Source of the DNA: Seriola aureovittata
Lineage: Eukaryota; Chordata; Actinopteri; Carangiformes; Carangidae
Reading direction: 5' to 3'
Assembly: GCF_021018895.1 (NCBI RefSeq)
Contig: NC_079374.1
Location: forward strand, 7,529,712 to 7,593,711
Length of the DNA stretch: 64,000 nucleotides
Part shown: one piece after another, positions 35,056 through 63,719 of the stretch
Position numbering within the stretch: the stretch's first letter is position 1
How the letters are laid out: each line of letters begins with the position of its first letter
The notes under the pieces: model-generated
Seen by the model: the letters and a program-made list of their open reading frames with translations, nothing else
Told to the model about the DNA's origin: nothing
Database searches by the model: none
Translations under genes and position numbers: made by a program

Positions 35056-36082
35056 CTTTCTAAAGTCAGAGAAGTTTTCTTTACAGATTTGTTTTTGGTG
35101 CTCCCTTTTAATTTATAAATGTGTTTCATGTGTCTTGTGTTTGATTCTCAGGCCGCTATGCATTCCAGCTGTGGAAGCCTCTTGGACAAGTCTTCTCCGA
35201 AACTGTCAAGAAGATGCCCACATCAGTGAGTAATTAATTAACTTCCTATTAATCAGGGTCTACTGTGCAATTCATGTCCAGTCTTTTTCTGATTAATTTT
35301 CCATCTCACTTTTCAGTTGTTTGTTATATGGATAGATTGCAAATTTATCTGCACTAAAGATGCGTTTTTATTTTTTTGTACGAGTTGCAGATGGTTTAAA
35401 GAAACACTTGAGTTACCTTAAATTTAGATCTGCGGAGAAAAGTCTGGCATTGTTTCACATTTTATGATTTTTAGGGGAAAAAATACAAATTAACAAATAT
35501 TAAACGTAATCCATTCCAAAGTTTTTAATTATCTTCAGACTGTTGATAATCAGTGCGTTTAACGCTCTTCTGTCACCTTAGGCTTTCTCGTCGTATTACA
35601 AAGGTGGTTTTGAGCAGAAGATGTCCAAACGAGAGGCCAGCCTCATTCTTGGCATCAGGTAATAGAATGAGTTGTAGTAAATATTTTGTTTGTTTTACCT
35701 TTTCTCCGTGTGTGTTACTATTTATCACATTAATTTTTTTATTCATTTTATGTCCAGCCCAGTCAGCACTAAGGCCAAGGTACGTGATGCCCATCGAAGG
35801 ATCATGGTCCTGAACCATCCAGATAAAGGTAAACTTCAACTGATGCTTAACTAAGGACAGATTTCCTTTTACCTCCGTTTACCTTTTCTACCTCTGACCC
35901 TCAAAATGCCAGAAATTGGGTGAGCATTCCTATGTATTAATGTTAAATGAATCAGTATAAAAGTTGTGTTTGTGTGTGTATGTGTGTGTGTGTGTGTGTG
36001 TGTGCGCGCAGGTGGGTCACCGTATCTCGCTGCAAAGATCAATGAGGCCAAAGACCTTTTGGACAAAGACATCCGGCGATAA
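34030..36082 (+). CDS. dnajc15: DNAJC15 (MCJ), mitochondrial inner-membrane J protein, 6 exons
   Basis: Exons: 34030-34137, 34839-34890, 35152-35225, 35582-35658, 35758-35828, 36012-36082; phases join to 150 aa, the same length as human DNAJC15. An N-terminal extension with RYAEY and a membrane helix (LIAVGLGVAAAGFAGRYAF, about 39-57) separate it from the shorter DNAJC19. The C-terminal J domain keeps HPD at residues 124-126 and ends KINEAKDLLDKDIRR. The family stimulates mitochondrial HSP70 at the TIM23 import motor, and MCJ restrains complex I activity. The last intron ends in a (GT)n run passing into GCGCGCAG at the acceptor. Intron 2 holds a (TTA)n run. Confidence 0.95.
35014..35053. repeat. 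(ATT)n microsatellite
   Basis: About 13 ATT units in intron 2 of dnajc15. Confidence 0.9.
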
Positions 36083-36460
36083 CCTGCACTGTTCACAAAC
36101 ACTTTAGAGACTTCCATGACTTGGTTCATAATCTCAGCTCTGTTGTACTGCTCCATCAATAATGACATCAACACCAGACCTGGACCTCCACTCCGGCTCC
36201 TGGAAGATGACAGAAAAATATATATCATGACAGTGTCCGTCTTTAGCTGGTTACATAACTTACCTCAAACTGTATTTGTCAGTCTTCAGAACATATAAAT
36301 ACGTATTTTCATGAGTAGGGAATGTGGTACAGTTGGCCTCTAGTGGTAACTGTTGTGCAAAAAGAGGACAGTACTGCTGCTGGGTATAACTTTTTGGAAC
36401 GAGTACGCATATGTCAGCATGTAAGTTATTGCATAGTGATGTAATCTATTTAATTAGAAT

Positions 36461-36466
36461 AATAAA
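36461..36466 (+). promoter_or_regulatory. Candidate dnajc15 polyadenylation signal
   Basis: AATAAA lies 379 bp after the dnajc15 stop. A second AATAAA occurs at 36530-36535 after a poly-T run. Which is used cannot be told from sequence. Confidence 0.4.
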
Positions 36467-38900
36467 TTCTGATGTTTCCATGTTTAACAGTCACTACGGT
36501 CATGGTGAAAATAGTTTTTTTTTTTTTAAAATAAACTTAAAAAATAGAGTTGTGTATTTCTATTAAAATGAGTGACAGTGGGAGAGAGAATGTCTCACTC
36601 TGTAAAATTTATTGGTATTTTAAACCTCAGTGTGATTTTAAAGTTACGCTTTTAAAATGTTAACAGTGAGGAGTGTTGCCTGCAGCAGCTGACTGACAGA
36701 GCAGGTCTCATGATTCAGGAGTCCTGTGTCTAGCTTCTCTCAGACTGAGGAGCTAGTTTTAGCACTGAAAGGCTTTGAATTATTCTCGGATTAAAAAAAA
36801 AAAAAAACTTAGAAGTCTTAAAGTTAGGACTGATGCTTGTTATTTTCAGAAATTTCTGCTTACTGAGTGAGTTTGGAGCTAATTTGGCCTTAGGATGTTT
36901 TATAAACATGTCTTCATCCTTGTTGCTGTGTCTATTAATGTAAGCATTTTTTGTAAAAAAGCAGATGAAAAAAAAAAACATCTCAGACAGCAACTTTAAA
37001 AAGCTTCTTTATTTAGGGGATGAGGTCATACTGATGTCATTGTATGTTATTGGACTGAATGGACAGAGAGCAAGACGTAGCATTTAGCGGTTACACTTAC
37101 AGCAGCAGTTAATGGTCAAAAACAGCAACCAATAACAGCAAGGTTGGCTTGAAAAAAAAAAAAAGTCAAATAAATAGAAAAGGAATCTCTTATTCTGATG
37201 TCACCATATCGGAAAAACCAGTCCCAGTGCACCCGCTCTCTCTCTACGCTGGACCGCCAGCAGAGTCAGAGGTCACCTCAGTCTCTGTTGTCAGTCTGGA
37301 CCAGAGCGAGCAGCACGGGTTGGATTTCCATCATGAAGGCAGAGGGTTTACTTAGAGCAGCAAAGTGGTCGGAGCCTCTGGGTCCTTGAAAGGTTTAAGC
37401 ACCATGGATACGTATGTCATAACTGCTGTCCCAAAGACCATTTCAACAAGAAACAGGCCTAAAGTCCAAATGAAATTATAAAGTCGAACTTCATTAACTT
37501 ATCTCTCCTTGGTTAGTGTTTACACTTGTGTATTTATTTGGTCAAATCAGTATTTTCCCAAAATCCTCCTGTAGAGGGCAGCAAATGCCTTTAGTGCAGT
37601 GAGTGTAATCAAAGTGTTTGCAGCAAAAAAAGTGGATTATCCTGTAAAATACATTCTCAAAGACAACACTACGTATTGTTTTACAGCCAAAGCCTGGTGT
37701 ATAATCCACATATCTTAGTCCAAGATCAAAATAAAACTTTCTATGAAGCAGGACAAACACAGCGCTGAGTGTGTGAGAGCTGCCAATGGCAAGCTAGGCT
37801 ACCTGTCCTCGACTTTCCACTTGGAATACAAACTCAAAAAGGTGTGACATTGATTTAACAAATGCCGAACAAATTTCAACTGGACTTTTTAATATAGACT
37901 TGCGAGGGGATTTCACAAATAAAGTAAATATTTGACTTCGAGCCAATTGGATGTTGTTTTTTTGTCGTTTTGCAATGCTCTTTGGGACTTGTAGTTGACT
38001 TTTCACCTCAAGTTGCTATAGAAACAGTCTTACATCTTTGAGTTTTTGCTGATGAAAGCAGAAATTTTTTTTTCAGCTTGTTTGTACTGGTGATTCATCC
38101 GGGAGAGTTTCATGTCCATCCCGGTGTTGAAAAGCTCCAACAGACAGTCAGCTGAAAACGTCTGTAGATGAAATGTACGGGACTGTTGATGCAGGAACAG
38201 GATCAGGTCACTGCACCTGATATGCTGAAGCTCCGCCCTTGGAGTTCCTGTACTGCTACTACACACCAACCTCATCTTTTGTTAGCGGAGGCAAATAAAA
38301 AGGCGGCAATGAAGCAAGAAAGGAGAGAAAGTCGGAAGAGGCACAGACGGAAACTTAAGTAACCATGTGAGCACCATGGAAGCTCCGCCCACTTAGGTCA
38401 ACAAGCGTCATGCTGGGAGGGAAGGAGAAGGAGGTGTTAGGTTTATGTTAGGCGTTTTCTTATCCAAACAGGTTATTTTTTTTACAGTCGATCTTCATTA
38501 GAGCATCCAGAGACACGAGTATTAATTATTCCAGTAAATAATTCCAGTATTTTACATTTTTGATCCCACAGGTCCCGTTAGGAAGGAAATCTACTGGATC
38601 GCTTAACGGCAGAAAGAAAAAGTTAGAGGGTACTGTTCTTCCAGGGCAAACAGTGGTAAAGCTTTCACAGTTTCTGCTGAAAGGAGTGAAAGCACGACGG
38701 AGAGACATGTTCATCCTCTTGAAGGAAGGGGAGGCAGCGAGGCTGATGGGTAATGTCGTCTGATGTAGAGAAATAGCTGCAGTAAGAGCAACCTACTGCT
38801 GCAGCGAGACAGAAGCGACCAATCGAGGGCTTCATTGGCTCAGGGGACGACAAATCGCAGGTCTCAGTGTAAATGAATCAGCAGCCCTTCATTAACAAGC

Positions 38901-38906
38901 TTTATT
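38901..38906 (-). promoter_or_regulatory. Candidate sestd1 polyadenylation signal
   Basis: The minus strand reads AATAAA 26 bp after the sestd1 stop codon, which would give a very short 3' UTR. Other signals may lie further left. Confidence 0.5.
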
Positions 38907-38932
38907 AAGGTTGCTCGGTTTAACCTTGTCCA

Positions 38933-54384
<15,452 letters not shown>

Positions 54385-55959
54385 GGTAACGTTTGACATC
54401 TGGAGACACACAGGAAAACAATACTCAAAAGGTCAGGCTCACATTTTTTCCCAGTTCACCTTAAAACGAATTCCTGCCGACTCCAGCTGTGACCCTTTTA
54501 TTTATAACTGTATTGTAAGAGATGGGAAACAAAATCCACAGTCCTCATTTGGTTAAAAAAAAGCACATTCTGAAGTTAAATGGAGGCCAATATGAGGAGG
54601 AGCAGTCTGCAGTTGCCAAATCAAGCCAAAGTTAGTGTTAAATCCCCTCTTTGTATTTCCACACGCAGTAACACAAACACAAAATTTCATGCTAAAAATA
54701 CTTGACTTGTCTAAATCACACGAGTCTACTGGTTCAGACAGCAGACCAGGATCTGAGACACTGGTCCACTCCACAGATCCAGACATGATCAGACAGTAAA
54801 CACCGGTCCTCAGGTTCAGAGTGGAAGCAAAACTCAGTATGAACCCTCGTTACTGTATGAACTGTATTGCTTTACAGAAATATGACAGTCCTGTTATGGG
54901 TGATAAAGGTAACTACCTATCGGATCACTATTAAACACTGCAGCAGCACAGACGCTCCATAAACCCCCCCCCCACTAAAGTATTATGGGACTACAGAGAC
55001 ACGACAGCGATTTTATGTCAGGATTTTCTCTCAGCTGGTATTTCTCCCAGCCGATTCAGATTCTTGGCTTCACATTCGGCTCAGTCTGTGATTTACTGAC
55101 CGTTTCAACAGCGTGTTAGCAAGCAGTCAGCCAGTAAATCAGTCAGTTTACATTTCCGTTTATTTATTGGTTGATTCAACCGTACGGTAGTGAATTCACA
55201 CTTGTATTTATTTCACAATGTATAATGGAGGATCTCAGCCACAAAAATGTTCCCAGTGGTTAAAATTAGTTCTGCCTTATTGCTTAATATGATTCATGTA
55301 ATGGACACGATTTGGCTTCAATCAAAAACCTATCTTTATCTCTCTTTGATTTAGAGTAATGATATGTCCATGGCTTTCATGTTTGTATCATTTCCTTTTC
55401 CATTTGTTCCTTATTGCTTCTTTTTATTATAAAAGGGTCAGAGAAGATGTTTCTCAGTCATCTTAAATGCATGTATTTGTGTTTTGTGCTCTTCTCTGTG
55501 GTTTGAAGTGAGTGGGGATCTTCGGAAAATAAACATAATGCCACGTGTGCAGGAATCAGGATTTTTTTTTTCGAAAATACTTGAATTAATATCTGATGAC
55601 AGTTGTGGGGTTTTACTTTGTGTTGTCAATCACATCTGATCACACCACACCCACACAGTCCTGATAAAGCAGCCTGCATGAGGACTTTAGAGTTTAACTC
55701 TTAATAAATACATTTTAATTGTTGCTTTTTTAGACATTGATATTTATCGTCATTGAGGAAAAACTCAAAATCTGGAACAAGGTTTTCAGGGTCTTTAATA
55801 TTTCATCATTTCTTTTACTTTGTGTTTACTTCCTACACTTACTAAACTTTCTCTACAGATTTTTAGTGTTCGACAATTCTACTTAACTTTGTTTCAAGAT
55901 AATAGCTTAATTAATTTTGTACAAATGTGGTGATCATTATTATCATCATCATTAGTAGT

Positions 55960-56200
55960 GGCAGCAGCAGCAGTATTTGGGATGAGGCTGGTTACCGCAG
56001 CACCAGTCAGTCCTGCAGCAAGGCTTCGTCCTCACCCTCCTCCTCCTCAGCCTCAGCCTCAGCCTGCCTGCGGCCTGGCTACAGCTGCAGGTCGGCCCGG
56101 CCCAGCTCGGTTTGTCTCGGCTTGGTTCGACTCGGCCCACAGACACAATGACCTACATTCAGAGGCTGCGGGCTGCGGCTGCCGCGGCTCAAACCTCCCT
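55960..56200 (-). promoter_or_regulatory. GC-rich probable sestd1 promoter / 5' UTR region
   Basis: A sharp GC- and CpG-richer island (GTCGGCCCGGCCCAGCTCGG, GGCTGCGGCTGCCGCGGCTC) with CAG and CCT/CAGCCT repeats lies 1.6-1.8 kb upstream of the sestd1 start. Surrounding DNA is AT-rich. The sestd1 start exon begins close to its ATG and needs an upstream untranslated exon, so this is the natural candidate. The transcription start cannot be placed by eye. Confidence 0.4.
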
Positions 56201-57740
56201 GACCTCAGACTCGATCCACTCAGTATCGACAACTTCAAGATCGATCAGCATTCAGTATTGATCAGGCGGATTTTTCTTACCTTTCAGTTAAATCTGCAGC
56301 ATTTTATACTGTCCCGATTTTTTCTCCCAGTCCTGCTCCTCTTCTCCTCTGTCTCTCCTTCTCTTCTGCGGCTCTTCCTCTCCTCCTCCTCTTCCTCCTC
56401 TCGGGCTGATTGATCAGCAGATACTGAATCTGTTTTCCATTCAAAAAGCACTGCAGATTTCAGCGTCCTCTCCGTTTGCTTTTAACAACAGTAGAAACAC
56501 AGAAAACAGGCGGTGGAGCTTGCTGCTCTGCGCAGCCTCAGTGAAGACGAATAAATGAACTTGACTTCCGGTGAAGCGACATTCAAAATAAAAGCCTGAA
56601 GGAACCATGGAGGCATGGCCAGATAAACCTTGTGGGGGTCTGGGGGTAAAAATTTGTTTTTGGCCACTTATTGACCTCCACTGTACATGGCAGAAAATAT
56701 TTTACTTTTATTTATTCATATATTTATTTTAATATTAAATATTTTGAAAATAAATAGATATTTAAAATGTTCTAAAAATGGACTTGGCGAATATTTTATG
56801 GAGAAATTGTATTCAAAAATACACCTCAAGGATACATGAATGAACACATAACTTATGTTTACAAGAAACCTCCACAGGATACCTTTAATTGACATACCGT
56901 ATCTGCATCAAAATGTGAACACTGAAGACACAAGCCTGTCTCCTGGAGTCTCTCAGGAGCGCCAGACAGGCTCTGGACAACAAGGGAGGAGAGAGGAAAA
57001 TGTAGGGACAAACTGATTTATCAAAGTCAGAGGAAAGAGGTTCAGAGAAAACCAAGCAAAAAGAAGAATATGGGTGGAAACTGACCCTCTCTCTTAGCTC
57101 TCAAAGCCATACACTTTTTTGACACAATTTAACAAGAGAAGCTGTGTTTATTTATTTAGCCACTACAGCGTATTTTGATTTCTGTAAAAAAACAAAACAA
57201 AAAAAAACAACATTTTTTTTTTTTTTTTGCTTTAATTTTGAAGGTCTGGTTGCCTCTTTCCCAGTAAAACTGCAACTTCATAAAACTGGAGTCGTGTGTC
57301 CGGGGAGGAGTCACAGCCAGACAGGCCACGCCCTACCCAATTCAGACCACTGAGGCATTCAGGCGCCCTCAGAAACTGCACAACCTATTTTCACAATGAC
57401 AATTATGTTCAAATAAAAACAAAAAAAACAAGGTACATTCAAAAGTAAAGAATATAGAATTATTATAATTTAATGAGATGACATTTAAGTGCACAGTTTA
57501 GACATTAAGAAAGTACATGTTTTGATTGATTTATTAATTCATACATCACATTAAATATATACACCACCTTATATTTGTCGTGATTATACTAGTAGAAACC
57601 AAACAATATATTCTGTATAAATATATTAATATTAATATATTACCGATCCTGAATCTTGTAAAGTAACTTTACGACTGCTAATACCAATGCTACACCAGCT
57701 GCTACAGGAGACTTTACAGGATTCACATTCATGTGAACTT

Positions 57741-57935
57741 CAATTCATGGTTATGATTAAATTTCTTCCTGTTAAGGGAGTTTTTCCTCTTCGCTGTCAC
57801 CGAGTGTTTGGTCATGGTGGGAACAGTTGGGTTTGTCTCTATAGTGCTGTAAGTCTTGACCTTACTTCGTAAAGTGCCTTGAGATATATATGTTATGATT
57901 TGGCACTATATAAATAATAACTGAATTGACTTGAA
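57741..57935 (+). mobile_element. Fish LINE/SINE 3' tail repeat
   Basis: The order TTCCTGTTAAGGGAGTTTTTCC, GTTGGGTTTGTCTCT, AAAGTGCCTTGAGAT, GATTTGGCACTATATAAAT and ACTGAATTGACTTGAATT is a much-repeated 3' end of fish non-LTR elements, ending in degenerate TTGAA repeats. Only the tail is present. Confidence 0.7.
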
Positions 57936-58368
57936 TTCATGCACCAGTGTTTCATCCATGAGCAGCAACACAGTAAACTAGATCTACAGTAATTGAAGTA
58001 ACCTGCTGTGTGATTCTAAGTAACGGTTTTTAAAATATTCGTTCTTTCCATTGACTTTAATGGAAAAATACATTCAGTTGTTTTGTGACTATTTATTTTC
58101 AGCAAAGCTTTGCATGAGTTTCCCTTACTGTATGGAATAACCATAAACTATAGTTGCTTCTTAAGGTGTCAGTGAATGCATCACAAAAGGCTCTGCAGGT
58201 CCTTTCCAAGTGTTCACAAGTCACCACCTGGTGGACACAAGAAACTACACCACCATCCTGTCATAACAGAATAAAATCTCTTTTATAAAATACAACAGTT
58301 TTGGTGTTTTGGGCAGTTTTAGTGTTGTCTGTAGTTTTACTTTTTCATTTGTTTGAGTGTCAGCAGTC

Positions 58369-61300
58369 TTATAGGTGAGTTGTGCAGATGACTTCGGGTG
58401 CTGTGGCCTGCTCTTTAGTTGATTTCCCATCATCCTTTGGAGGAGGGGTGGAGGCCCACGGCAACCGGAACCTGGAAGCCAGATGAGGAGAGGTGCATCG
58501 ATCAGACTGCAATACAGGGTTTTCATCCAAGTGTTTTTATTTATGTTTTGTTTGTTTGTTTTCCATCGTACTTATCTTGTTCTATATATTTTTAGCAATT
58601 TTTTTGTAATGGATATGTAATTCAAATAGGTATATTTTCCTCCCATACATATTTCTCACATATATTTGTATTTATTTATATTTATATTCATATTGACTTT
58701 TATATGTATGTGTCTGAACACTTTTGCTCAGTTCATTTCAAAGATCCATAGTCATGTTCATAGACTAAATTCGTCCACTTTCACAGTCAGCACTGATTTT
58801 GACTGTCTTCAGTTCAGAAGTACATTCAGTCTGTTTGTGATACAAGCTGTTGTGTTCAACACAAAACTAGTCAATAAAAGCTCATTGAAAATGATGGTTC
58901 CATATAGTCAGTTCAGTTTGAGTATTCGTTGATTAGGATTTGTTCATACTGATACACACTAATATCCAAAATGGTGCTTTCACTCTAGTCACCAGCCTAG
59001 ACACACAAGTGTTGAGCCATCATTTCAAGGCAAGAAACTGCTTTGGTTTGAGGGAGGCCAGGTTATGGAGGAGGACCACAGACATTACGCAGACTTTGAG
59101 CTAGTGCTGTTTAAAAATGAGCAAACTAATCTTTTCTACTGGTACTTTTACAAGTAAAGTATGATATATATATGGGGTCTACACTGGTATGTACTGCCAT
59201 CAGGTTAATACTCCTGATTCCTGCTGCCCACTGTTTGTTTTTTGGTGACATGGTGCTCCAGTTTAGTTAAGTTATACAACTTTAAGTGCCTGTTAGTGTT
59301 AATAATTGTGACAGTGAGAATTGTAAAATGACTTACCTCTGTGTGGGCGGCATCTGTTGGATGGTGTCAGGAAGCGGCTGCCTGAATGTCTCCGGCAGGA
59401 AGATGCAGAAGAAAACGCTGAGCAGCGACAGAGACGCCACAACGATCCACGGCAGGAACGGATAGAACACAGCTGGAGACGAAACCAGACCAGATGAGAA
59501 CAGATCAGGTCAGAGAGAGTTCATACTTTCAAGACTTGTACATTGCAGAACTTCATGAGCATTAAAGGGTCAGTCCAAATTTAAAAGAGAATGCAGAGTT
59601 TTTGTTTTATTTGTCTACATTTTGGTCGCCCACCCAATCAAAGGACAATTTCTAAGTGTGTGGATTATTCAGTGTCAGAGACGTATCTCAAATCTCAGCA
59701 TGTAAAACTGGAACTAGGTGTTTTGTTAGATACAACATATTTTGCAATTAGGATGAACTGACCCTTTAAAAACCCGACCTTGATTCAGAACCAAAGACCC
59801 ATGATATAAATTATGACATTCCTGATGCCACTTATGATGCTTCTACAACTGCTACGACAGCAAGTATTCTGATTCTCTGCACACCAAAAAAAACACTCAA
59901 AATATAGTATTATTAAGTATGAATATAGTATGAGGTATGAACTTTACACATGAACAAATTGGTGCGAACAAATCAAATGTGTTATAGAGTTATCGTTTAT
60001 CTACAGTATGATGTATGAACTGAGAAGTCTCACCCAGCTGCAGCAGGTATGGAGAAACAGCTGACCCCGCTCTGGAGAACATGGCGCATGTCGACATTGC
60101 TGTGTTTCTGATGACCGTGGGAGACAGTTCGCCAGTGTATATATACAACATCCCGGTGCCAGCCATAATGCCATATTTACCCAGCAGCACCAGGGCCAGG
60201 GTGAAAGCTGGTTGACCTATAGAGAGAATGAGGACTGTAAGCTGGTGATGGGAAACAAAGCTTAGAGGCACTGAACCTCTATGAAGCATAAGACTATATG
60301 CTAAACTCCAATGATTGCCCATTCATAACATAACTATGTATCTTTTTATATAATAAGCATCCAAACAGGGTTATGTTAGAATTCATTAATTCATTAATTA
60401 TACTACTATACTTCTACACAAGCCTTTCAGCAGCAGGTGAATCTCTGTATCCTAGAGATTTCAATCAGGTGTCTGTGGTGACTGTCTCGCGCTGCGCACC
60501 AGTAATCTCTTTATATCAACCAGTGAGTTTGCGAGAGCTGAAGAGGGTGTTCCTGCTGTCTACATGTATATTGTAAACATATCTGGAGGCTCAATTAGGC
60601 ACCAGGCAGACAGCTGCATTATTTTTCATTTATAAGGTGTCCCCTTGCAACACAGTACAACATGCAGCAGGTACGTGTCAAGGGTCCATTGTTTCGAATT
60701 TCAATGGTAAATTTGCAACTGTTATTGTAAACTGCTTATGTGTGGTGCAAGAATGGAAATCCTTGACTAGGGGGGTAGCGCTTAGTAAACAGTCATTATT
60801 TAAGTCTTTAATAAGATTAATATTCATATTAAGGAAGAAAGAAAGAAGTGAAGGAGTACAGCTACACCGTACTCACTGTGCAGAGTGACCTGGATGAGGA
60901 GCAGTGCTAGCACCCCCAGCAAGGTGAAGGATATAAATGACAGGCGTCGAGGAAGACTGCGCGCCGCCAGCCAGATAGTGACATATGCTGGGAGCTCAAT
61001 GGCCGACAGCAGGAAGTAGTTTAGGAAGGGGTTTCCATTGAGGCTAGACATGTTGAATGACAACCCAAAGTAGCTTACGCTAATAGAAAACCTGCAAACA
61101 ACAAGAGAACAAGACTATAAATCTGAAGTCCTGTAGAGGCTGCAGTGTTGGTAACAGCAACAGTATGAGAGTAATGGACAGAACAAACAACATGGTGATG
61201 ATTTGGTTTTAAAGATTTGGTGGTGGAGCTTAAAAGTTTGTACAGAGGGTTGTGTCAGAGGAAAGATCGTGGGACTCATTAAAATCTAAAGGGTTCACCC

Positions 61301-62525
61301 TCTGCAGCGCAGGAATGCGATCAGGAAATGTCAGGGCAATCTGAACATTAGTTTATAACGTTGCTTGTGTGAGATGGTGATGCTAGAGGAAAGGTATGGT
61401 TACCTTGTTGTTGCTCTTGATGAACTAACGACTCAATCTTGCTATTGCCATATAGCAAAGCAAAAAAGGGGGAAGTTCCTGAATTCTTAGGGAAGGTTTT
61501 TGAGATGTAAAAGTGCTCTGACTCACCAGATGAGCCACAGGATGAGTGTGATGTATCGAATGTTCGTGGTCCTCAGCAGGTCCAGGAAGCTGAGGGACTC
61601 TGCCTTCTGGCTTGTTGTCTTTTCAACCTGTGGAGAGACAGAAACGTCTGACCACTGTCCTTTAGAGTGTGGGATAAGACTGAGGTTATGAGGTCCTTAC
61701 GTTGGCTGACAGGAAGATGACGTCTGGAGGTTCCACTCGGTTGTTCAGAGCTGCTAACCTCAGTATGAATTCTGCTTCCTGCAAACGGCCACGAGACACC
61801 AACCAGCGAGGAGACTCTGGAACCAGCCTGGTGACAGACAGACAAACACAAAAATGTATCCAGTGTAATTCATTAGAAGAATATGTAGCCTACGATAGCC
61901 ACAGCGATATATATTTATATACATAATGTTTCAGGGTAATTACTAACAAATGGTAAATAGAAAGCTACACAGATTAACCTGTTAACCTTAAAAGATAAAA
62001 CATTAAAACCTTTTCAACTTCAGCTATTCTATAGGGTAGTACGATCATCCTGATTGATCAATTTCTGTTGTACAGAGTTGAGCCAGATCAGAAATGATCT
62101 GACAACCATGATGAAAATCTGTGAAAAACAGTCAAGTCAAACTATGAAAATGTCACTTACTAATTAATCATATAGTACATAAGATGCATTTCTATCTTGA
62201 TAGCGTACTGAGGTAATCTTACCGCCAAAGGGGAATACAGGCGATACCGGGCACAGTCATGGCCAGTGACAGCTGTCTCCAGTTCCTGACCAGGTAGGCG
62301 GTGCCAGGCAGCAGCATCATAGCGATCACGTAGACAAAAGGCAAAAACAGGCAGGAGAAGAGAACTCTGCTCGAACCAATCAGGATCTCTGAACCTGTGG
62401 GGGGAAACGCTATGTTTATTTTGGGGTTGGAAGCTATGACTTAATACAAGGCCCAAAGAGACAGAAGAAGATGGTGAACATTTTAAATTTAGACAATTTA
62501 GAACAACACAAAACAACAACAACTG

Positions 62526-62573
<48 letters not shown>

Positions 62574-63719
62574 GTGTCCTGAAATTGGAAATAATCCTTA
62601 CCTAGTACAAATACAACTATGTAGCAGGCGATCTGACCCATGCCCAGCATGAAGAAGAGCACAGTGAAGACGGGCCAGGACGGAGCGAAAGCCAGAGCGC
62701 CGCTGAAGATGGTAAGCATGGCGATAGAGCCGAACAGAACAGGTTTCCTGCCAAACCTGTAGTACAAATGCAACAGAGTGGTGTCAGCAACAAAAGCAAC
62801 ATAACAGTCCTCAGATATTAATGCCCAAGAAGAAAAACACTGAAGGCTGAAGATATTTTTGGCAGTATTCATCAGCAGCTGCGAGGATTAGGTACGGGAG
62901 ACAGTTTGAGCTAAAAGTGTAAAGTACCGGTCAGAGATCTGGCCAGAGACAAAGCATCCGCACACCCCTCCCAGGAAGTACACAAGAGAGGTCAGAGGTT
63001 GTTTCCACTGGTCACTGCACACAAGGTTAAACTGGAAGACAAAGGGACTTATGGGGATTCTGGACAACCAAAATAGAATTTGAAATCCATTTTCAAATAA
63101 AGGTAAAACGGAAATTTAGCTGTTGCACCAGAAGTTGTGGCACAGACACACTCCTCAGATGGATGACATAAGCAGGACCCCAATCCAGTCATTGCTAGTT
63201 TTTAATCTGAGCTTCCTGTAGACATCTGAGGTCAGTCAATGATTGGTGACCACTGAGAAAGGTCAAGATGTCCTGGTTTTACAGACACAAGCTGTTGTGA
63301 CCACACTGGATCCTTATATAACATGCTGCAGTCTAAACAGTAACATACAGTAGGCAGGAGGAGGGGGTGTCACCAATAGCAACAACAAAAAAAGTGAAGT
63401 TACAGATACTGTTATCGTGTTAGTATGTGGAGGAGATGCAGTAGTAATAGTTCAGTACCTCTGTGACAATAGTGGATTGGTAGTACTCTGTACTGTAGAT
63501 CCATCCATCTTTACAGCCCTCCTGCTTCAGGCTGGAGAGGAAGACCTCTGGACCAGATCCAGAGAGGTTCTGGATTTGATCTAGGCTGGGTCTGGTTCCC
63601 ATTGCAGACAGGTTCTGCACCAGGTCCAGCTCGTACCGGCTACAACTGCTCCTCTCCGTCAACCCGGCCACCTGCTGACCAGGAAACAACATCATCACTA
63701 TTTCCAACCTCCACTGTGT
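58369..63719 (-). CDS. SLC22 organic cation/carnitine transporter, OCTN-like, N-terminus missing
   Basis: Exons (minus): about 63719-63459 (start uncertain), 63031-62928, 62756-62602, 62394-62223, 61827-61701, 61627-61527, 61091-60877, 60216-60034, 59472-59337, 58471-58369. They join in phase to about 518 residues with a stop. Key marks: [24 protein letters not shown] at the end of the extracellular loop, [15 protein letters not shown] (major facilitator loop motif), [14 protein letters not shown], a sugar-transporter-like ELSPTVIRN, and [13 protein letters not shown] near the end. These fit SLC22A4/A5 (sodium-linked carnitine or organic cation uptake at the plasma membrane). About 50 N-terminal residues with the first membrane helix are absent, apparently on an exon beyond 64000. 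The orthologue is not settled, so no symbol is given. Confidence 0.87.
62511..62573. repeat. (AAC)n microsatellite
   Basis: About 15-18 AAC units in an SLC22 intron. Confidence 0.9.

Larger units (their letters stand above)
36083..38932. other. Spacer between dnajc15 and sestd1 (tail to tail)
   Basis: This starts with the dnajc15 3' UTR and ends with the sestd1 3' UTR. Between about 36550 and 38880 I see several poly-A/T runs and short open frames, including plus-strand frames at 37149-37389, 38168-38362 and 38560-38763, with no splice or family signal. I recognise no gene here. Confidence 0.4.
54385..58368. other. Spacer between sestd1 and the SLC22 gene
   Basis: Besides the GC-rich island and the repeat at 57741-57935, this stretch is AT-rich with poly-C (54965-54973), poly-A and poly-T runs (57186-57230). 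It should include the sestd1 5' UTR exon and the SLC22 3' UTR. No other coding exon was recognised. Confidence 0.4.

Noticed and set aside
55958..56413. 151-codon plus-strand frame rich in Ala/Pro/Ser
   Set aside because: It follows GC-rich and CCT-repeat DNA of the likely sestd1 promoter and has no domain or splice signal.
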